Part shown: positions 26,303 through 36,327 of the stretch, one piece after another
How the letters are laid out: every line of letters begins with the position of its first letter
How positions within the stretch are numbered: position 1 is the stretch's first letter
Source of the DNA: Bin80 sp965203305
Lineage (GTDB): Bacteria > Bacteroidota > Rhodothermia > Rhodothermales > Bin80
Direction of reading: 5' to 3'
DNA length: 64,000 nt
Assembly: GCA_965203305.1 (NCBI GenBank)
Contig: OZ241874.1
Coordinates: 3,596,001 to 3,660,000, forward strand
Position numbers and translations under genes: made by a program
The notes under the pieces: model-generated
The model's database searches: none
Told to the model about the DNA's origin: nothing
What the model saw: the letters and a program-made list of their open reading frames with translations, nothing else

Positions 26303-27688
26303 ATGTCCAGAAAAATACCCGAAAATGAAGTCCGGGACATACTGAGTATTGTCGCAACACATCCAGATGGTATTTCAATATCTGGTATTGCGAAAGAGTT
26401 ATCTGAGGATATTCCCCACCGAACCCTTCAACGACGATTGAGACAGTTGGTCAACGAGGAACAACTGCAAATCACAGGAAAGGGGCGGGGAACAAAGTAC
26501 CGCCCTGTGAAAACCGATGTCCCGAAGGAGGTTGACCCAAAGCAACAGAAGGAGGCAAGCAATGAGTTTATTGTCTTTTCTAATGAGGGACGCAAGGTGC
26601 AGGGTTACGTACGGCAGGAAGTTTCTGTACGCAGACCGGTCGGCTACAATCGCGATTTTCTAGACCGATATCAACCGAATACAACCTTCTATCTGGAAGA
26701 ACAGGAACGGAAATACCTTAAGGAAATCGGAGAATTACCAGCTACTGGTGACACTTATGCCAGGCATACGCTGAACAGATTTCTTCTTGATCTTGCCTGG
26801 AATTCCAGTCGGCTGGAAGGAAATACATACTCCCTGATTGATACCAGAAAACTCATTGAACTGGGGATGGAGGCAGCGGGACAAGATCATGCGGAGACAC
26901 AGATGATCCTGAATCACAAGGATGCTATTGAATTTCTGACTGTGAATACCGACAAGATTGGCTTTAACCGATACTTCATACTGAACCTGCATACGCTGCT
27001 CTCAAACAACTTGCTAAAGGATCGCAGGGCTTCTGGACGCTTGCGAAGTATTGCCGTTCAAATAGGGAAATCAGCCTTCTATCCGCTTGATATTCCCCAA
27101 TTGATTGAAGAATGTTTCGCACAAATCCTGTCCAAGGCAGCCAGAATTGAAGATGCCTTTGAGCAGGCTCTCTTCGTACTGGTTCATCTCCCCTATCTGC
27201 AACCTTTCGAGGATGTGAACAAGCGCGTATCTCGTCTGGCGGCGAACATTCCCCTGGTTCGCAACAATCTTGCGCCGCTGTCCTTCATGAATGTTCGGAG
27301 GAAAACCTACGTGGAAGCTCTCCTTGGAGTGTATGAACTGAATGATGTTTCACTGCTCAGGGATGTCTTTCTGGGAGCTTATACATGGTCATCCGAAAAA
27401 TACATCTCTCTCCAGCAGAAACTGGAAAAACCGGAAATTTTCCGTCTAAAATATCAACCAGAACTGCGTGAACTCATCGCCAAATTAATTCGGGAAAAGG
27501 CTGGCGTTGCCCAAGTCGCAACCAGAATTGCACAGTGGACGGAGGACAGGATCCGACTGGATGATCAGAGCGCATTTGCTGAAATTGTGGAAGAGGATCT
27601 CATTGGGATGCATGAGGGCAACTTCGCACTCTACAAGGTACAGCTGTCCGAATATGAGGCATGGAAGAACAACTGGGATGCAGAATAA
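26303..27688 (+). CDS. Fic/DOC-family protein with N-terminal winged helix
   Basis: 461 aa from ATG 26303; the frame is open from 26159 but that would translate the repeat array. The first 75 residues look like a winged-helix DNA-binding domain (SISGIAKELSEDIPHRTLQRRLRQL). The Fic core follows, with the inhibitory-helix motif SSRLEGN (around 170) and the active-site region YLQPFEDVNKR (around 300). The canonical HPFxxGNGR is altered: Gln replaces the catalytic His and Val the first Gly. This YLQPFEDVNKR variant is recalled from other annotated Fic proteins, so it may be a real subfamily. An autoregulated DNA-binding Fic protein is the simplest reading. Confidence 0.8.
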   Translation: MSRKIPENEVRDILSIVATHPDGISISGIAKELSEDIPHRTLQRRLRQLVNEEQLQITGKGRGTKYRPVKTDVPKEVDPKQQKEASNEFIVFSNEGRKVQGYVRQEVSVRRPVGYNRDFLDRYQPNTTFYLEEQERKYLKEIGELPATGDTYARHTLNRFLLDLAWNSSRLEGNTYSLIDTRKLIELGMEAAGQDHAETQMILNHKDAIEFLTVNTDKIGFNRYFILNLHTLLSNNLLKDRRASGRLRSIAVQIGKSAFYPLDIPQLIEECFAQILSKAARIEDAFEQALFVLVHLPYLQPFEDVNKRVSRLAANIPLVRNNLAPLSFMNVRRKTYVEALLGVYELNDVSLLRDVFLGAYTWSSEKYISLQQKLEKPEIFRLKYQPELRELIAKLIREKAGVAQVATRIAQWTEDRIRLDDQSAFAEIVEEDLIGMHEGNFALYKVQLSEYEAWKNNWDAE

Positions 27689-27717
27689 AGGGCCCCATTC
27701 CGTCCATGCAACACTGT

Positions 27718-28848
27718 CTATTCCGATGGCCTGCGAAACTTCTCACGCTTCCAGGTGAAGTGGGCAGAAATCCTGTGCGAATATCCCAGATCACTGACGA
27801 GTCCTCCAAAATCCCCAAATCCGTAATCAATGGATAACGGACCAAGGCGTATCCCTGCCCCTGCAGAGGGGACTATGTCCAGTCCGTAACTTTTCGTCTG
27901 AGAAATGCGGTTGATTCCCGCCCGCAGCGCAACAACATTCCGAAATGAGAATTCGGCCCCAGCTCTCGGATGAAAGGACAACTCCCCCAGATTAAATGCA
28001 TCTGCCTGCTGCCCGTCAAAGGCAATGTCCAGATCCAGTCCGATATTTACGGCACTTCCAGCACCAACCGGGATGATCATTCCCGAACCCAGTCGCAAAA
28101 CCGGCAACACCAGAAATGTATCCCCCGCGGGCAGATCCTGATCAAATACTTCCGTGAATGTATACGGATTTCCGGTGTCTGGATTGGTCCCGTCAATGGA
28201 AAATGCGGATGCGTTCACACTCCAGCTCTGGAGCATTGTGGACAGATCCTGAACTTGCACTCCGACCATGAACCTGTCCCCATGCCACTGGCCACCCGCA
28301 TCCACGCTGTACCCCCATGCATCCGCAAAATCCCCGATGGTCCGCCGGATGATTTTCCCCGAGGCACCAAAGCTGAATCGCGAGTTGATCCTTCTCGCAT
28401 AACTGAGCAGAAATGCCATGTCCGCCGCGGAGAAGCTCGTGATATATGACTGCGCATTCGCTTTGGGCTGGTTCCGCTCGGCATCCCATGCGTTGAGCGT
28501 GTTCTTTATGTCGTTCACTCCACTTCGAAAGAAACTGAGTCCTACAGTGGAGTTGCGGGTCACCGGGTATGCAATAGCGGCAAAGTCAAAGGATACAATT
28601 CCTGCAAAACGCTCCGCATGCATGTACGCAACTTCAGGGTATTCCGTATGTGCCAGACCTGCCGGATTCCAGTATACACTGTTCACATTCCGGGTATGTG
28701 CAACATTTGCACCTCCCATTGCCAGGGCCCTAGCATCTACTCCTCCTGCCAGAAAATCTGCTCCATACTTGGCAATTCGCTGTGCCGATACAGGCACACA
28801 GCAGAGCAGTGCAGCCAGTATGCAAAGAGCAGTGTGTCGCAAGACCAT
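27718..28848 (-). CDS. PorV/PorQ-family outer-membrane protein
   Basis: 376 aa with an N-terminal signal peptide (to about residue 22, SAQRIAKYG). The block AGGVDARALAMGGANVAHTRNVNSVYWNPAGLA is the signature of the PorV/PorQ family, FadL-like beta-barrels of Bacteroidota associated with type IX secretion and surface attachment. Alternating hydrophobic beta strands run to the end. It is monocistronic, convergent with fic (29-bp gap) and starts 77 bp after the stop of the large restriction gene at 28926. Its presence fits the T9SS-sorted protein at 38.3-43.6 kb, although the specific partner is unknown. Confidence 0.83.
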   Translation of the reverse strand: MVLRHTALCILAALLCCVPVSAQRIAKYGADFLAGGVDARALAMGGANVAHTRNVNSVYWNPAGLAHTEYPEVAYMHAERFAGIVSFDFAAIAYPVTRNSTVGLSFFRSGVNDIKNTLNAWDAERNQPKANAQSYITSFSAADMAFLLSYARRINSRFSFGASGKIIRRTIGDFADAWGYSVDAGGQWHGDRFMVGVQVQDLSTMLQSWSVNASAFSIDGTNPDTGNPYTFTEVFDQDLPAGDTFLVLPVLRLGSGMIIPVGAGSAVNIGLDLDIAFDGQQADAFNLGELSFHPRAGAEFSFRNVVALRAGINRISQTKSYGLDIVPSAGAGIRLGPLSIDYGFGDFGGLVSDLGYSHRISAHFTWKREKFRRPSE

Positions 28849-28925
28849 TCAGATTGCGGGTTGAAAGCTAGAATATGTTATTTCGGGCGTGCTTGCCAGA
28901 AAAGAGTACAGGACCTCATTGCTTG

Positions 28926-31900
28926 CTATATTTCGGGGGAAGCATCTGTGAACCACTCCATATCATCTTCCTCGTCGTCCTCGGCAATATCGTACTGATT
29001 ATAGCCTATTCCCCGTACATGGGGCTCGTTGTTGAGCAGTCCCCGAAGCCGGTGCAGCTCATTCCCATCCCATCCCATCGCTTCCGCCACTGCCTCATCC
29101 CAGAGCCTGCGGACTTCACACTCTCCGTCCCGGTACTGGGGCACAGCCATGTCTTTTGTCCGCTCCCAGCAATCCGCCAAGATCTCTGTGATACGGTCAT
29201 TTTTGATGTCAGGAATACAGAGGTTGTCAGCTTCGGCAACACTGTAGACGGGGAACGCAAGTTTTCTGCCCGGATGCCGCATAAGCTGCAGTCTTCCTGG
29301 CGTGGAGTTCAGGAATACAGCGATGGCATATGCTGATTGCAGGGACGGTCCGACAACGGGCATCCAGCCGTTTCCGACATACTTGTGTTCGTCAGCAACG
29401 GCAACGAGGCGCGCCGTGCTTGTATCCTGACCTGCAGTAATCAGAAGATGGCCTGCCTTCTCCAGAATTCTGTCCGTAACCGGGTGCATATCCCGGTTCC
29501 AAAGATCCGTGCCTTGATCCCGTTTCCTGGGGATCCAGTACTCGTCAGGCTGGCTCCGTATTGTTGTTTGCGCCTCTGCTCCCTTGGATTTCAGTATGGG
29601 AAAACTCCCAGGGACACCGTCTTCTGTGCGCTCGAAAGAACCTCGCAGAAGCTGGCCTGTCGCCCAGACCGACAGGCCAGCTTCTTTGATGCTGCTCAGA
29701 TCTGGGTGATTTGCGTATTTGTAAGATGCCTCTGCTAATTCAGATGATCGCCAGACTGCCGGGGTCCAGTCTCCCCTTGCCATACGCTCAGAAGGCCAGT
29801 AAGATACCTCTCCCCACCCGTCTGATATTAGTCCCCTGTCACAATCCAGCAAACACCTGTGCAGCTCCTCAACTTCACTCTCGTCAATGGGCAACTTGTC
29901 CAGACAGATAAACCTGGTAGATGGCTTCGGACTGCCTGCTTCATGCCGTTGCATTACGAGAATGCTTTCGTTAATGGCAGTATTTTGGCTCAGGTTTATC
30001 TTTCTGGGTTGGTGGCAAGTAAGAATCGTATGGATGTGAAACCGCTCCGCAAACAGTTTGCGCTTGTTTAGGCTGGATGTGGCAGACTGGGCAACGGTGG
30101 GACGAATCATTGTGACTATCCCGCCGGAAGACTTTTGTATGTGATCAGCAAGGGCTTCAAAGAGCGGTGCAATGGAATTCTTGTCTGCAGAGCCCTCCAA
30201 GCCAGGATCCGCTTTCACCAGAATTTTTTCCAGAGCATCCGTCCGATTCCGCAGTGCACTCCGAATCGGCTTCTCAAATTTCTCCCCCATCTTTTCCCGA
30301 TTCGTAAATGGCGGATTCATAATGACAATCCTGGTGCCCTGAATATCATCTACGGCATTATCCATGTCTGTATCCTCTGTCTTCCAGATCCCCTCGGAGG
30401 CAATCTCCCCATCCCCGATTCCCATATCCCTGCGGTCCACGATCTTGTTCTGCAGGATGAGCTCCAGTGTCCCGGCTGCCACACGATCCTGATGGGGTGA
30501 AGGCTGTGGCCCGTATGGCATCCAGTGCAATCCCATCTTCCTGTATTTGACATTCCTTGTGCTGGCGGTCAGCTGCGAAGCCGCCAGCTGCAGCGATATG
30601 GAGTTGATGTCCATCCCCTTGATGGTCTCTTCCACGCCGAGCTTGTGCAAATCAGCAATCTTCTCTTCACTGGCACCCTTTTCGCGAGCCCGACGCTTCA
30701 TGTCAGTGAGCATCGCGGTCAGGAGTGTACCGCTCCCGCAGGCCAGATCCAGTGTCTTGTGGTCTCTCCACACCTGTTCGCTACTCCAGTCCACATCATC
30801 ACAGGCATCCAGTGTCAGCCGGGCAGCGATGGAGGCTGCCACCGGGCGGGTGAAGAAAGCACCATCGCTGGCCTGATTCCCCATAAACTCGTTGAAGATC
30901 GGACCAGCATGGTCGGATCCCATCTCGGCATAGGTAGTCGCGATCCGCTCGGCCGTGGCGGAGACCGTCGCAAGTGCATTCTCCAGCCCCGATGTTTTTC
31001 CTGCATTTTCAATCGCACTGATTACATCAACACAGGGCTTTAGTATGGGGATAAAGTCATGCTCCTCTGTGATCCATTTCCATTGTGCGGACAGTTGATC
31101 CACTATATCGGCTGCATTCTTGATCTCGGAAAGAGGAGTAATATCAGGTAACCAGCCTCCTTCGGTAATCCGCTGATGGAGCATGGCCGCATGCATGAGC
31201 ATCAGGGCCGCGATATGGCAACTGTCACCTCTTTTCTTCTCTGGCAGATTGTCCATGCCGAGCTCCCTGTCCAGGGCACCCTGTAATCCCGACTCCCGCA
31301 GATACCTGCCAGCTTCCTTGACACAGCCTCTGAGTATGTTGATGTCGCTGTCCACTTTTCCCGTACGCAGTCCCGAACCTTCCAGCAGGTTCACCAGCAG
31401 TGCCTTCCTGCTTTCCTCCAGAAATTCCGTATACAGGCCAGGGGGGAGCATGGGAGGAGACGGAGAAGGAGATCGTTTCCCACGCTTTCGGAGTTTCTGC
31501 CCCTTCCTCTCGTTCACCATTTGTTTGGCTTTTTTCCGTGTTTTGGGGAGATCAATTTCTGACACCATCTCTCCCTCCTTTCTTTTCTTCCGCTCAGGGG
31601 ACCAGCGCCGAGACTCAATAGAGCCATCTGCGTTCATGTGGGATGTCTGAAGGATATAGGCATCAGCGAGCGATACATTGGCGGGAGCCAGTTCCTCCCC
31701 CGGTTCCCGTTCCGGTCTGTCAGGAACTCGGGAAACGGGAACGAGACCTGCATCTTTGGGAGTGGATTCTCCGGCAACCACCTGCTCGGATACTCTCTGG
31801 GCTTCCCCGTCTTTGCCCACATGGATGAACAGTCCAATTCTGTGATTATTCCGATTGCTTATTCCCAGAATGGTTGCCCTTGCCTGTGCTTCATTCCTAG

Positions 31901-34058
31901 GCAGGTACGGGAGCAGGAGATCGCCCAGACTTTCTTCAATCCGCTCGTCATGGGCCCGCAGAGCTAGCAGAATCTGCCCCAGCTCCTGCCAGCCCTCTTC
32001 CTTTCCGTGGGTTTGCAGGTAGATTTCTGCATCCTGATCCGGGGGGATAACCACCGGGGCAATAATGTATCCCATTTCCTTGCCTTCGCTGACTCGCATG
32101 ACCCGGCCGACCGCCTGAATCACATCAATCGGGCTTTTGCGGGGTTCCAGGAACGCGACGGCACTCAGAGACGGGGCATCCGTCCCTTCTCCGAAGATGC
32201 CAACATTCAGAATGCAGTGCGGGGAAGATGCGGTCCCTTTTGCCAGGTGTACTTTGGACTGATTCCTCTTCCCGACATTGTCACTGGCATCCAGATGTTC
32301 AATCGTATAGCCAGAGACATCCCGGTCACTCAGATACTCCGACATGTATCCCTGCAGCCAGGCACGAACTTCGCTGGAATCCAGGTCCCGGGTCATGTTT
32401 TTGGACTTGTCCACCGTATTCATAAAGGCAATGCAGGACTTGATCACGGGAGGTTGTCGGGTGCCTTCATCATACCGGATGGCATTCCCCATGGCAAGGG
32501 CGAATGCCAGTCCGCGAATGTAATGATCTGCAGTCAGCCGTTTCCGCTTGCTCTGTGTCTTTCTGGCAAGGGAATTTGCGGTCTCATAGGCATAATGATC
32601 ATTGACCCCAACGGCAAGAATGCGATAGTCGGAGAGCCATCCGTTCTTGACAGCATCCACATAACTCCTGCGGAACAGCTCCACCCCGAAAATGGTCGCG
32701 TCGTCCATGTCCCGGACGATCCACTTCCTGTTCCTGTTCTCCTTGTAATGCTCCCCGTACCCTTTGGGGGTGGCAGTCTGGTAGATGCGATACGTGACGG
32801 GAAACAGATCCCTGTCATGGCAGACCGTGAAGTTGCGCAGCTTCTCGTTGTCTTCCTCTTTCGGTCTCTTGTGGATCCCGGCGGTTCGGTGGGCTTCGTC
32901 GCAGATCAGTACACAGGCAGGACCTGCCATTCGCAGAGCTTCCGCAATCCTGTGTCCACTCTGGTAGGTTCCGATGATGACCCCGAACCCATCCTCCCGG
33001 CTTTTTGCCTTGTGGATCCACTCTGCAATCTCGTCTGAGTCCGTGGTAACCTTGCCCTTGATATCCCGTGCGCTGACATGGCCATTGTCTATCATGGGAT
33101 CAACATTTGTATTCCGTACACGCTCTTTTCCTCTTGGGGCAACCGTATCGTCCGAACACACCGCCAGGACCTGAATTCCGCTTGTCTCATATTGCAGGTA
33201 CTCTTCCCGTATCTGGGCAACCAGGGCGATAGATGGACACAGCACAATGGATACATCGCCCGGCCTTGTCAGCTCTTCCATGATCCGCAAGGAAATTCTG
33301 GTCTTTCCTGTACCGCAGGGCAGGATAATCTTTCCTCTGGCCTCTCCCCGGGGAATCCCCCCGCTCTCCGCATTCTCGTGTTCACGGAGTTTCCGGACAG
33401 ATACTTCCACACATTCGTCCTGCATGCTCTGGCGGGTTTGCAGAGGCTTGGAGAGCAGTGCCCTCTGTTGCCCCAGAAGATCCCTGTGCAGGTGAACATA
33501 CTTGGGAGACCGTTCCTTCACGCCCGGTGTAGCATAGACATTCGGGCTTATGCGGGAATCTCCGTTGGTCACCACCCAGCGTTCCTTCCAGAAATCATCG
33601 GCAGCGGACAGGCGAAACGAGTTCATCTCGTCCTTGGTGATGGGATTGCCATGTCCATCTTCATCCAGCTGCCTCGCTTTGCACTGGATCGCAATGTGTT
33701 CGCCATCGCTTCGGACCGCAACCGCATCAATCCCGACATCCTGCCTTGTGGTGTCGGGAAAATACTTCCCTCGCTCCGGCCAGTCGCTCCATGAATGACA
33801 TCGGAGAATATCCCAGCTCTGGATGTATGGAGCGACAGTTACCGTCAGTTCTTCCAGCCATTTCCCGTCCGTATGGCGGGGAGACTGCGTTTCAATCTCG
33901 GCAATGGCATATGCGACGAGTTCCTGTGGGGACAGGTTAGCCTCGGACTCCATTTCTTCTTGCATCTGCTTTATGACGGACACTCCTGACACCCGCCGAA
34001 AACATCTTTTTCCGCTTCTTTCAGAACAGAATATCTTAACCGGATCATCTCCACTCAC
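28926..34058 (-). CDS. Single-polypeptide restriction-modification enzyme (type ISP-like)
   Basis: 1710 aa. Domain order: Mrr-like PD-(D/E)xK nuclease (about 95-135, GIDAVAV then AIQCKAR); SF2 translocase with Walker A LPCGTGKTRISL (about 238-249), DEAH box LICDEAHRTAG, TATPKGYG and QAVGRVMRV (about 300-660); a coupling helical region (about 800-1080); an N6-adenine methylase with LDLACGSGTLLTAML and IVIMNPPFTNRE; and a C-terminal target-recognition region. This is the LlaGI/LlaBIII arrangement, in which one chain methylates its site and cleaves DNA after translocation. All key motifs look intact, so it is probably active. Alternative starts exist within the first 35 residues. Confidence 0.88.
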   Translation of the reverse strand: MSGDDPVKIFCSERSGKRCFRRVSGVSVIKQMQEEMESEANLSPQELVAYAIAEIETQSPRHTDGKWLEELTVTVAPYIQSWDILRCHSWSDWPERGKYFPDTTRQDVGIDAVAVRSDGEHIAIQCKARQLDEDGHGNPITKDEMNSFRLSAADDFWKERWVVTNGDSRISPNVYATPGVKERSPKYVHLHRDLLGQQRALLSKPLQTRQSMQDECVEVSVRKLREHENAESGGIPRGEARGKIILPCGTGKTRISLRIMEELTRPGDVSIVLCPSIALVAQIREEYLQYETSGIQVLAVCSDDTVAPRGKERVRNTNVDPMIDNGHVSARDIKGKVTTDSDEIAEWIHKAKSREDGFGVIIGTYQSGHRIAEALRMAGPACVLICDEAHRTAGIHKRPKEEDNEKLRNFTVCHDRDLFPVTYRIYQTATPKGYGEHYKENRNRKWIVRDMDDATIFGVELFRRSYVDAVKNGWLSDYRILAVGVNDHYAYETANSLARKTQSKRKRLTADHYIRGLAFALAMGNAIRYDEGTRQPPVIKSCIAFMNTVDKSKNMTRDLDSSEVRAWLQGYMSEYLSDRDVSGYTIEHLDASDNVGKRNQSKVHLAKGTASSPHCILNVGIFGEGTDAPSLSAVAFLEPRKSPIDVIQAVGRVMRVSEGKEMGYIIAPVVIPPDQDAEIYLQTHGKEEGWQELGQILLALRAHDERIEESLGDLLLPYLPRNEAQARATILGISNRNNHRIGLFIHVGKDGEAQRVSEQVVAGESTPKDAGLVPVSRVPDRPEREPGEELAPANVSLADAYILQTSHMNADGSIESRRWSPERKKRKEGEMVSEIDLPKTRKKAKQMVNERKGQKLRKRGKRSPSPSPPMLPPGLYTEFLEESRKALLVNLLEGSGLRTGKVDSDINILRGCVKEAGRYLRESGLQGALDRELGMDNLPEKKRGDSCHIAALMLMHAAMLHQRITEGGWLPDITPLSEIKNAADIVDQLSAQWKWITEEHDFIPILKPCVDVISAIENAGKTSGLENALATVSATAERIATTYAEMGSDHAGPIFNEFMGNQASDGAFFTRPVAASIAARLTLDACDDVDWSSEQVWRDHKTLDLACGSGTLLTAMLTDMKRRAREKGASEEKIADLHKLGVEETIKGMDINSISLQLAASQLTASTRNVKYRKMGLHWMPYGPQPSPHQDRVAAGTLELILQNKIVDRRDMGIGDGEIASEGIWKTEDTDMDNAVDDIQGTRIVIMNPPFTNREKMGEKFEKPIRSALRNRTDALEKILVKADPGLEGSADKNSIAPLFEALADHIQKSSGGIVTMIRPTVAQSATSSLNKRKLFAERFHIHTILTCHQPRKINLSQNTAINESILVMQRHEAGSPKPSTRFICLDKLPIDESEVEELHRCLLDCDRGLISDGWGEVSYWPSERMARGDWTPAVWRSSELAEASYKYANHPDLSSIKEAGLSVWATGQLLRGSFERTEDGVPGSFPILKSKGAEAQTTIRSQPDEYWIPRKRDQGTDLWNRDMHPVTDRILEKAGHLLITAGQDTSTARLVAVADEHKYVGNGWMPVVGPSLQSAYAIAVFLNSTPGRLQLMRHPGRKLAFPVYSVAEADNLCIPDIKNDRITEILADCWERTKDMAVPQYRDGECEVRRLWDEAVAEAMGWDGNELHRLRGLLNNEPHVRGIGYNQYDIAEDDEEDDMEWFTDASPEI

Positions 34059-34245
34059 TTCTGCGTCTGCCCGTACATGCTGGTTAAACTGACGTTCCGC
34101 CTTAACAAACGAGAACGATCAGTGTTCGCACATGTCTCCCTTGCATGTGACAATCCAGTTTCACTGTGTTTGCAAGTATGCTTGGAGTGCTGATCTCCTA
34201 GCAGAGGACTTTATGCCAGAAGCCGCATGGAGTGATACTGAGTAT

Positions 34246-35565
34246 TCATTCGCGTTTACGAAGGCGGGCAGCAAATGCACCATCCATGCCGTGAAGATGC
34301 GGAAGTGTGGCCATATATCCCTCCGGGCTTACTGTTTCAGCAGGAAGAAAATCACCCGCATGTTCCAGAACGAATGCTGGCTGTCGGCTCAGAAAGGAAC
34401 TGACCTGCTCTTCATTCTCTTCCGGTTCAATGGAACAGGTACTGTAAACAAGACATCCGCCTGATCGCACATGATGTGCGGCAGCATCCAGAAGATTTTT
34501 CTGCAGTTTCATCATCTCCATGAGGTCTTCCCTGCTTCGCCGCCAGCGCATGTCCGCCCGCTTGCACATGACCCCGGTTCCGCTGCATGGCACATCCAGA
34601 AGCACACGATCCGCCTGTACTTCAGGACCGAACTGAAGAAGATCAACAGCTTCTGTGTGAATATTCTTCAGCCCTTGCACATGCGAAAATTCTTTCAGCT
34701 TCTCAAGCCGGTTCAAATGAATATCCCACGCATGCAATTGACCAGTCCCCTGCATGCGACAGGCTATTGCCAGTGCCTTGCCCCCTGGAGCCGAACATGT
34801 ATCCAGGACAGTTTCACCGGGTTGCGGGTCAAGCAATGCGACCACCAGACCTGCACTCTCATCATGTACAGAGCAGACTCCGCGATCCAGATAGCCTTCC
34901 CGAATCAAAGAACCCACAGGCTTGACCCGGAAATACTCCTCCAGGAAATCAGACCGATCTGCCTGAATCTTGCGATCCCTGAGCTCAGCTTCGAACTGGT
35001 CTGGATTTGTATGCATGCTGTTCACGCGAATACCAAAGACCGGAGGTTCATTGTTGTGCTGCAGAAGAAGGGTGGCCTCATCCATGCCGAACCGCTTCAC
35101 ATATCTCCGAACAAGCCAGGTCGGATGTGACCACCGGATCGCCAGATCACGGACCGTTTCCCCGGTATCGGGTTCAGGCAATGTCTCCTGTGCACGAACC
35201 ACCGAACGGAGTATCCCGTTCGTCATCCCCGCATGAAACCCCATAGAACGTGCCAAATTCACGAGTTCATTTACCACTATGTGCGGCTGCTCATTCATCA
35301 GGACGATTTCTGCGATTCCCAGCAGGAGAAGCTGTTCCAGATCCAGCGGGAGAGGTCGGGAATTGTCCTTGAGAAAATGGTGAAGCAAAAACGTTAGATA
35401 CCTTCTCCATCGTGTGACCGCAGAAACCATTGCGACCACTCTTGGGGGAGCATTGCGATCCACCAGACTGCGATAGGCTCCGTCATGTACGATCCGATGC
35501 AACTGTCGTACAGCATCCCTGCGATCATTGGATGAGGTGATACCCGATTTTACGCCTGTGCTCAT
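34246..35565 (-). CDS. rsmB: 16S rRNA (cytosine-967-C5)-methyltransferase RsmB
   Basis: 439 aa. An N-terminal NusB-like RNA-binding domain (about 15-130, with PLDLEQLLLLGIAEIVLMNEQPHIVVNELVNLA) precedes the SAM-dependent methylase. Catalytic motifs are LDVPCSGTGVMCKRADMRW (motif IV, Cys about 318) and VYSTCSIEPEENEEQV (motif VI, nucleophilic Cys about 372), with the SAM-site DTCSAPGGKALAI. It forms m5C967 in 16S rRNA. It is transcribed alone on the minus strand, between the restriction gene and a region of mobile-element debris. Confidence 0.92.
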   Translation of the reverse strand: MSTGVKSGITSSNDRRDAVRQLHRIVHDGAYRSLVDRNAPPRVVAMVSAVTRWRRYLTFLLHHFLKDNSRPLPLDLEQLLLLGIAEIVLMNEQPHIVVNELVNLARSMGFHAGMTNGILRSVVRAQETLPEPDTGETVRDLAIRWSHPTWLVRRYVKRFGMDEATLLLQHNNEPPVFGIRVNSMHTNPDQFEAELRDRKIQADRSDFLEEYFRVKPVGSLIREGYLDRGVCSVHDESAGLVVALLDPQPGETVLDTCSAPGGKALAIACRMQGTGQLHAWDIHLNRLEKLKEFSHVQGLKNIHTEAVDLLQFGPEVQADRVLLDVPCSGTGVMCKRADMRWRRSREDLMEMMKLQKNLLDAAAHHVRSGGCLVYSTCSIEPEENEEQVSSFLSRQPAFVLEHAGDFLPAETVSPEGYMATLPHLHGMDGAFAARLRKRE

Positions 35566-35618
35566 GGTAGGCTTTTATACGCTGTATCTCTGTTCCATGA
35601 GTCTGACAGTCCATAATT

Positions 35619-36002
35619 TTGGCAACTTTCACAAGCACCTCTCTTTCCCGCGTAGAGGATAAATGTTCAGATTGTTTGAGGCTCTCGCAAAAATGCTGCC
35701 ATGCCTGTTACGATGTGCCCCTAAACACTCTCAGAGCAATACTTCTCCGTCGCTCGGGACTTTTTTGGTTCTATCCCGATTCGGGTTATTTTGCCATCTC
35801 CAGAGGCTACTACCCGAGCGATCAGCACGCTCTGATGGATCGTATGTGGAGGTTTCCTGCAGAACTCCCCAGTCGGGCAGTGATTGCTATGAAAACGCTT
35901 ATGGGCATGGGAAAGCAGGTATGTGGGAACTATTGCTCGGGGAATGCTTGCAGGCACATTAGATTGGGGTACAGGGATATTTTTGCAAGAGCCTGTCTAT
36001 AA
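35619..36002 (+). other. Doubtful 127-codon open frame in mobile-element debris
   Basis: Several overlapping frames cover this stretch. The longest has no recognisable motif and its last third is the dispersed repeat. It is listed so that the stretch is accounted for, not as a supported gene. Confidence 0.15.
35941..35996 (+). repeat. Dispersed 55-bp repeat, copy A
   Basis: Runs from GGAATGCTTGCAGGCA to TTTTTGCAAGAGCCT, with short terminal inverted repeats CTTGCA/TGCAAG. An inverted copy with roughly 85 percent identity lies at 38090-38145, on the other side of the dead IS110 copy. A partial copy lies near 25935. Confidence 0.7.
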
Positions 36003-36327
36003 GATTGAGGCACTGTCTATGTGCTCCCCCTGATTCAGAATATCCCGCTGCAGGGATTCGAACCGATCTGTCCGCAACGGATACTCTTTCCCTATCTTTT
36101 CGGAGAGCTAGAAGATGACAGTCTTTTACCCATTGCCAGAAGTTCACTAGGGGCATGCGGATTTTACTGGATACCCTATATCTTTTATAAACTACTAAAT
36201 GGGGTAGTTTCCATGTGTGGATGCAGGGGGCAGGAGAGTCCGGCGAATGCTGCTGTTTTGTTAGCGCTGGAGGGGACGGTTGGATCGGTATCCATAACTT
36301 CCGTAAGTTTCACTTTCTCACAGCGGA

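Larger units (their letters stand above)
35566..36173 (+). other. Region without convincing genes, containing a dispersed repeat
   Basis: About 600 bp between rsmB and the dead IS110 copy. Overlapping frames of up to 127 codons exist (for example 35619-36002), but none resembles a protein family. A 55-bp repeat lies at 35941-35996. A tRNA-like GGTTCGAATCCC occurs on the minus strand near 36054-36063, but the T-stem does not pair. It is probably decayed mobile-element material. Confidence 0.5.

Noticed and set aside
25709..26362. Minus-strand frame with heptapeptide repeats (NRATxxP-type)
   Set aside because: It is the reverse reading of the 21-bp DNA repeat array; no start or family context supports translation.
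34132..34464. Plus-strand frame of 110 codons near the rsmB end
   Set aside because: It mostly overlaps rsmB in antisense and has no ribosome-binding site or family signal.
35619..36002. 127-codon frame in the debris region
   Set aside because: No family features, and the end is a dispersed repeat; kept only as a low-confidence entry.
36031..36130. tRNA-like GGTTCGAATCCC on the minus strand
   Set aside because: The T-stem bases beside the loop do not pair, and no acceptor partner for CAGCGGG is found upstream.
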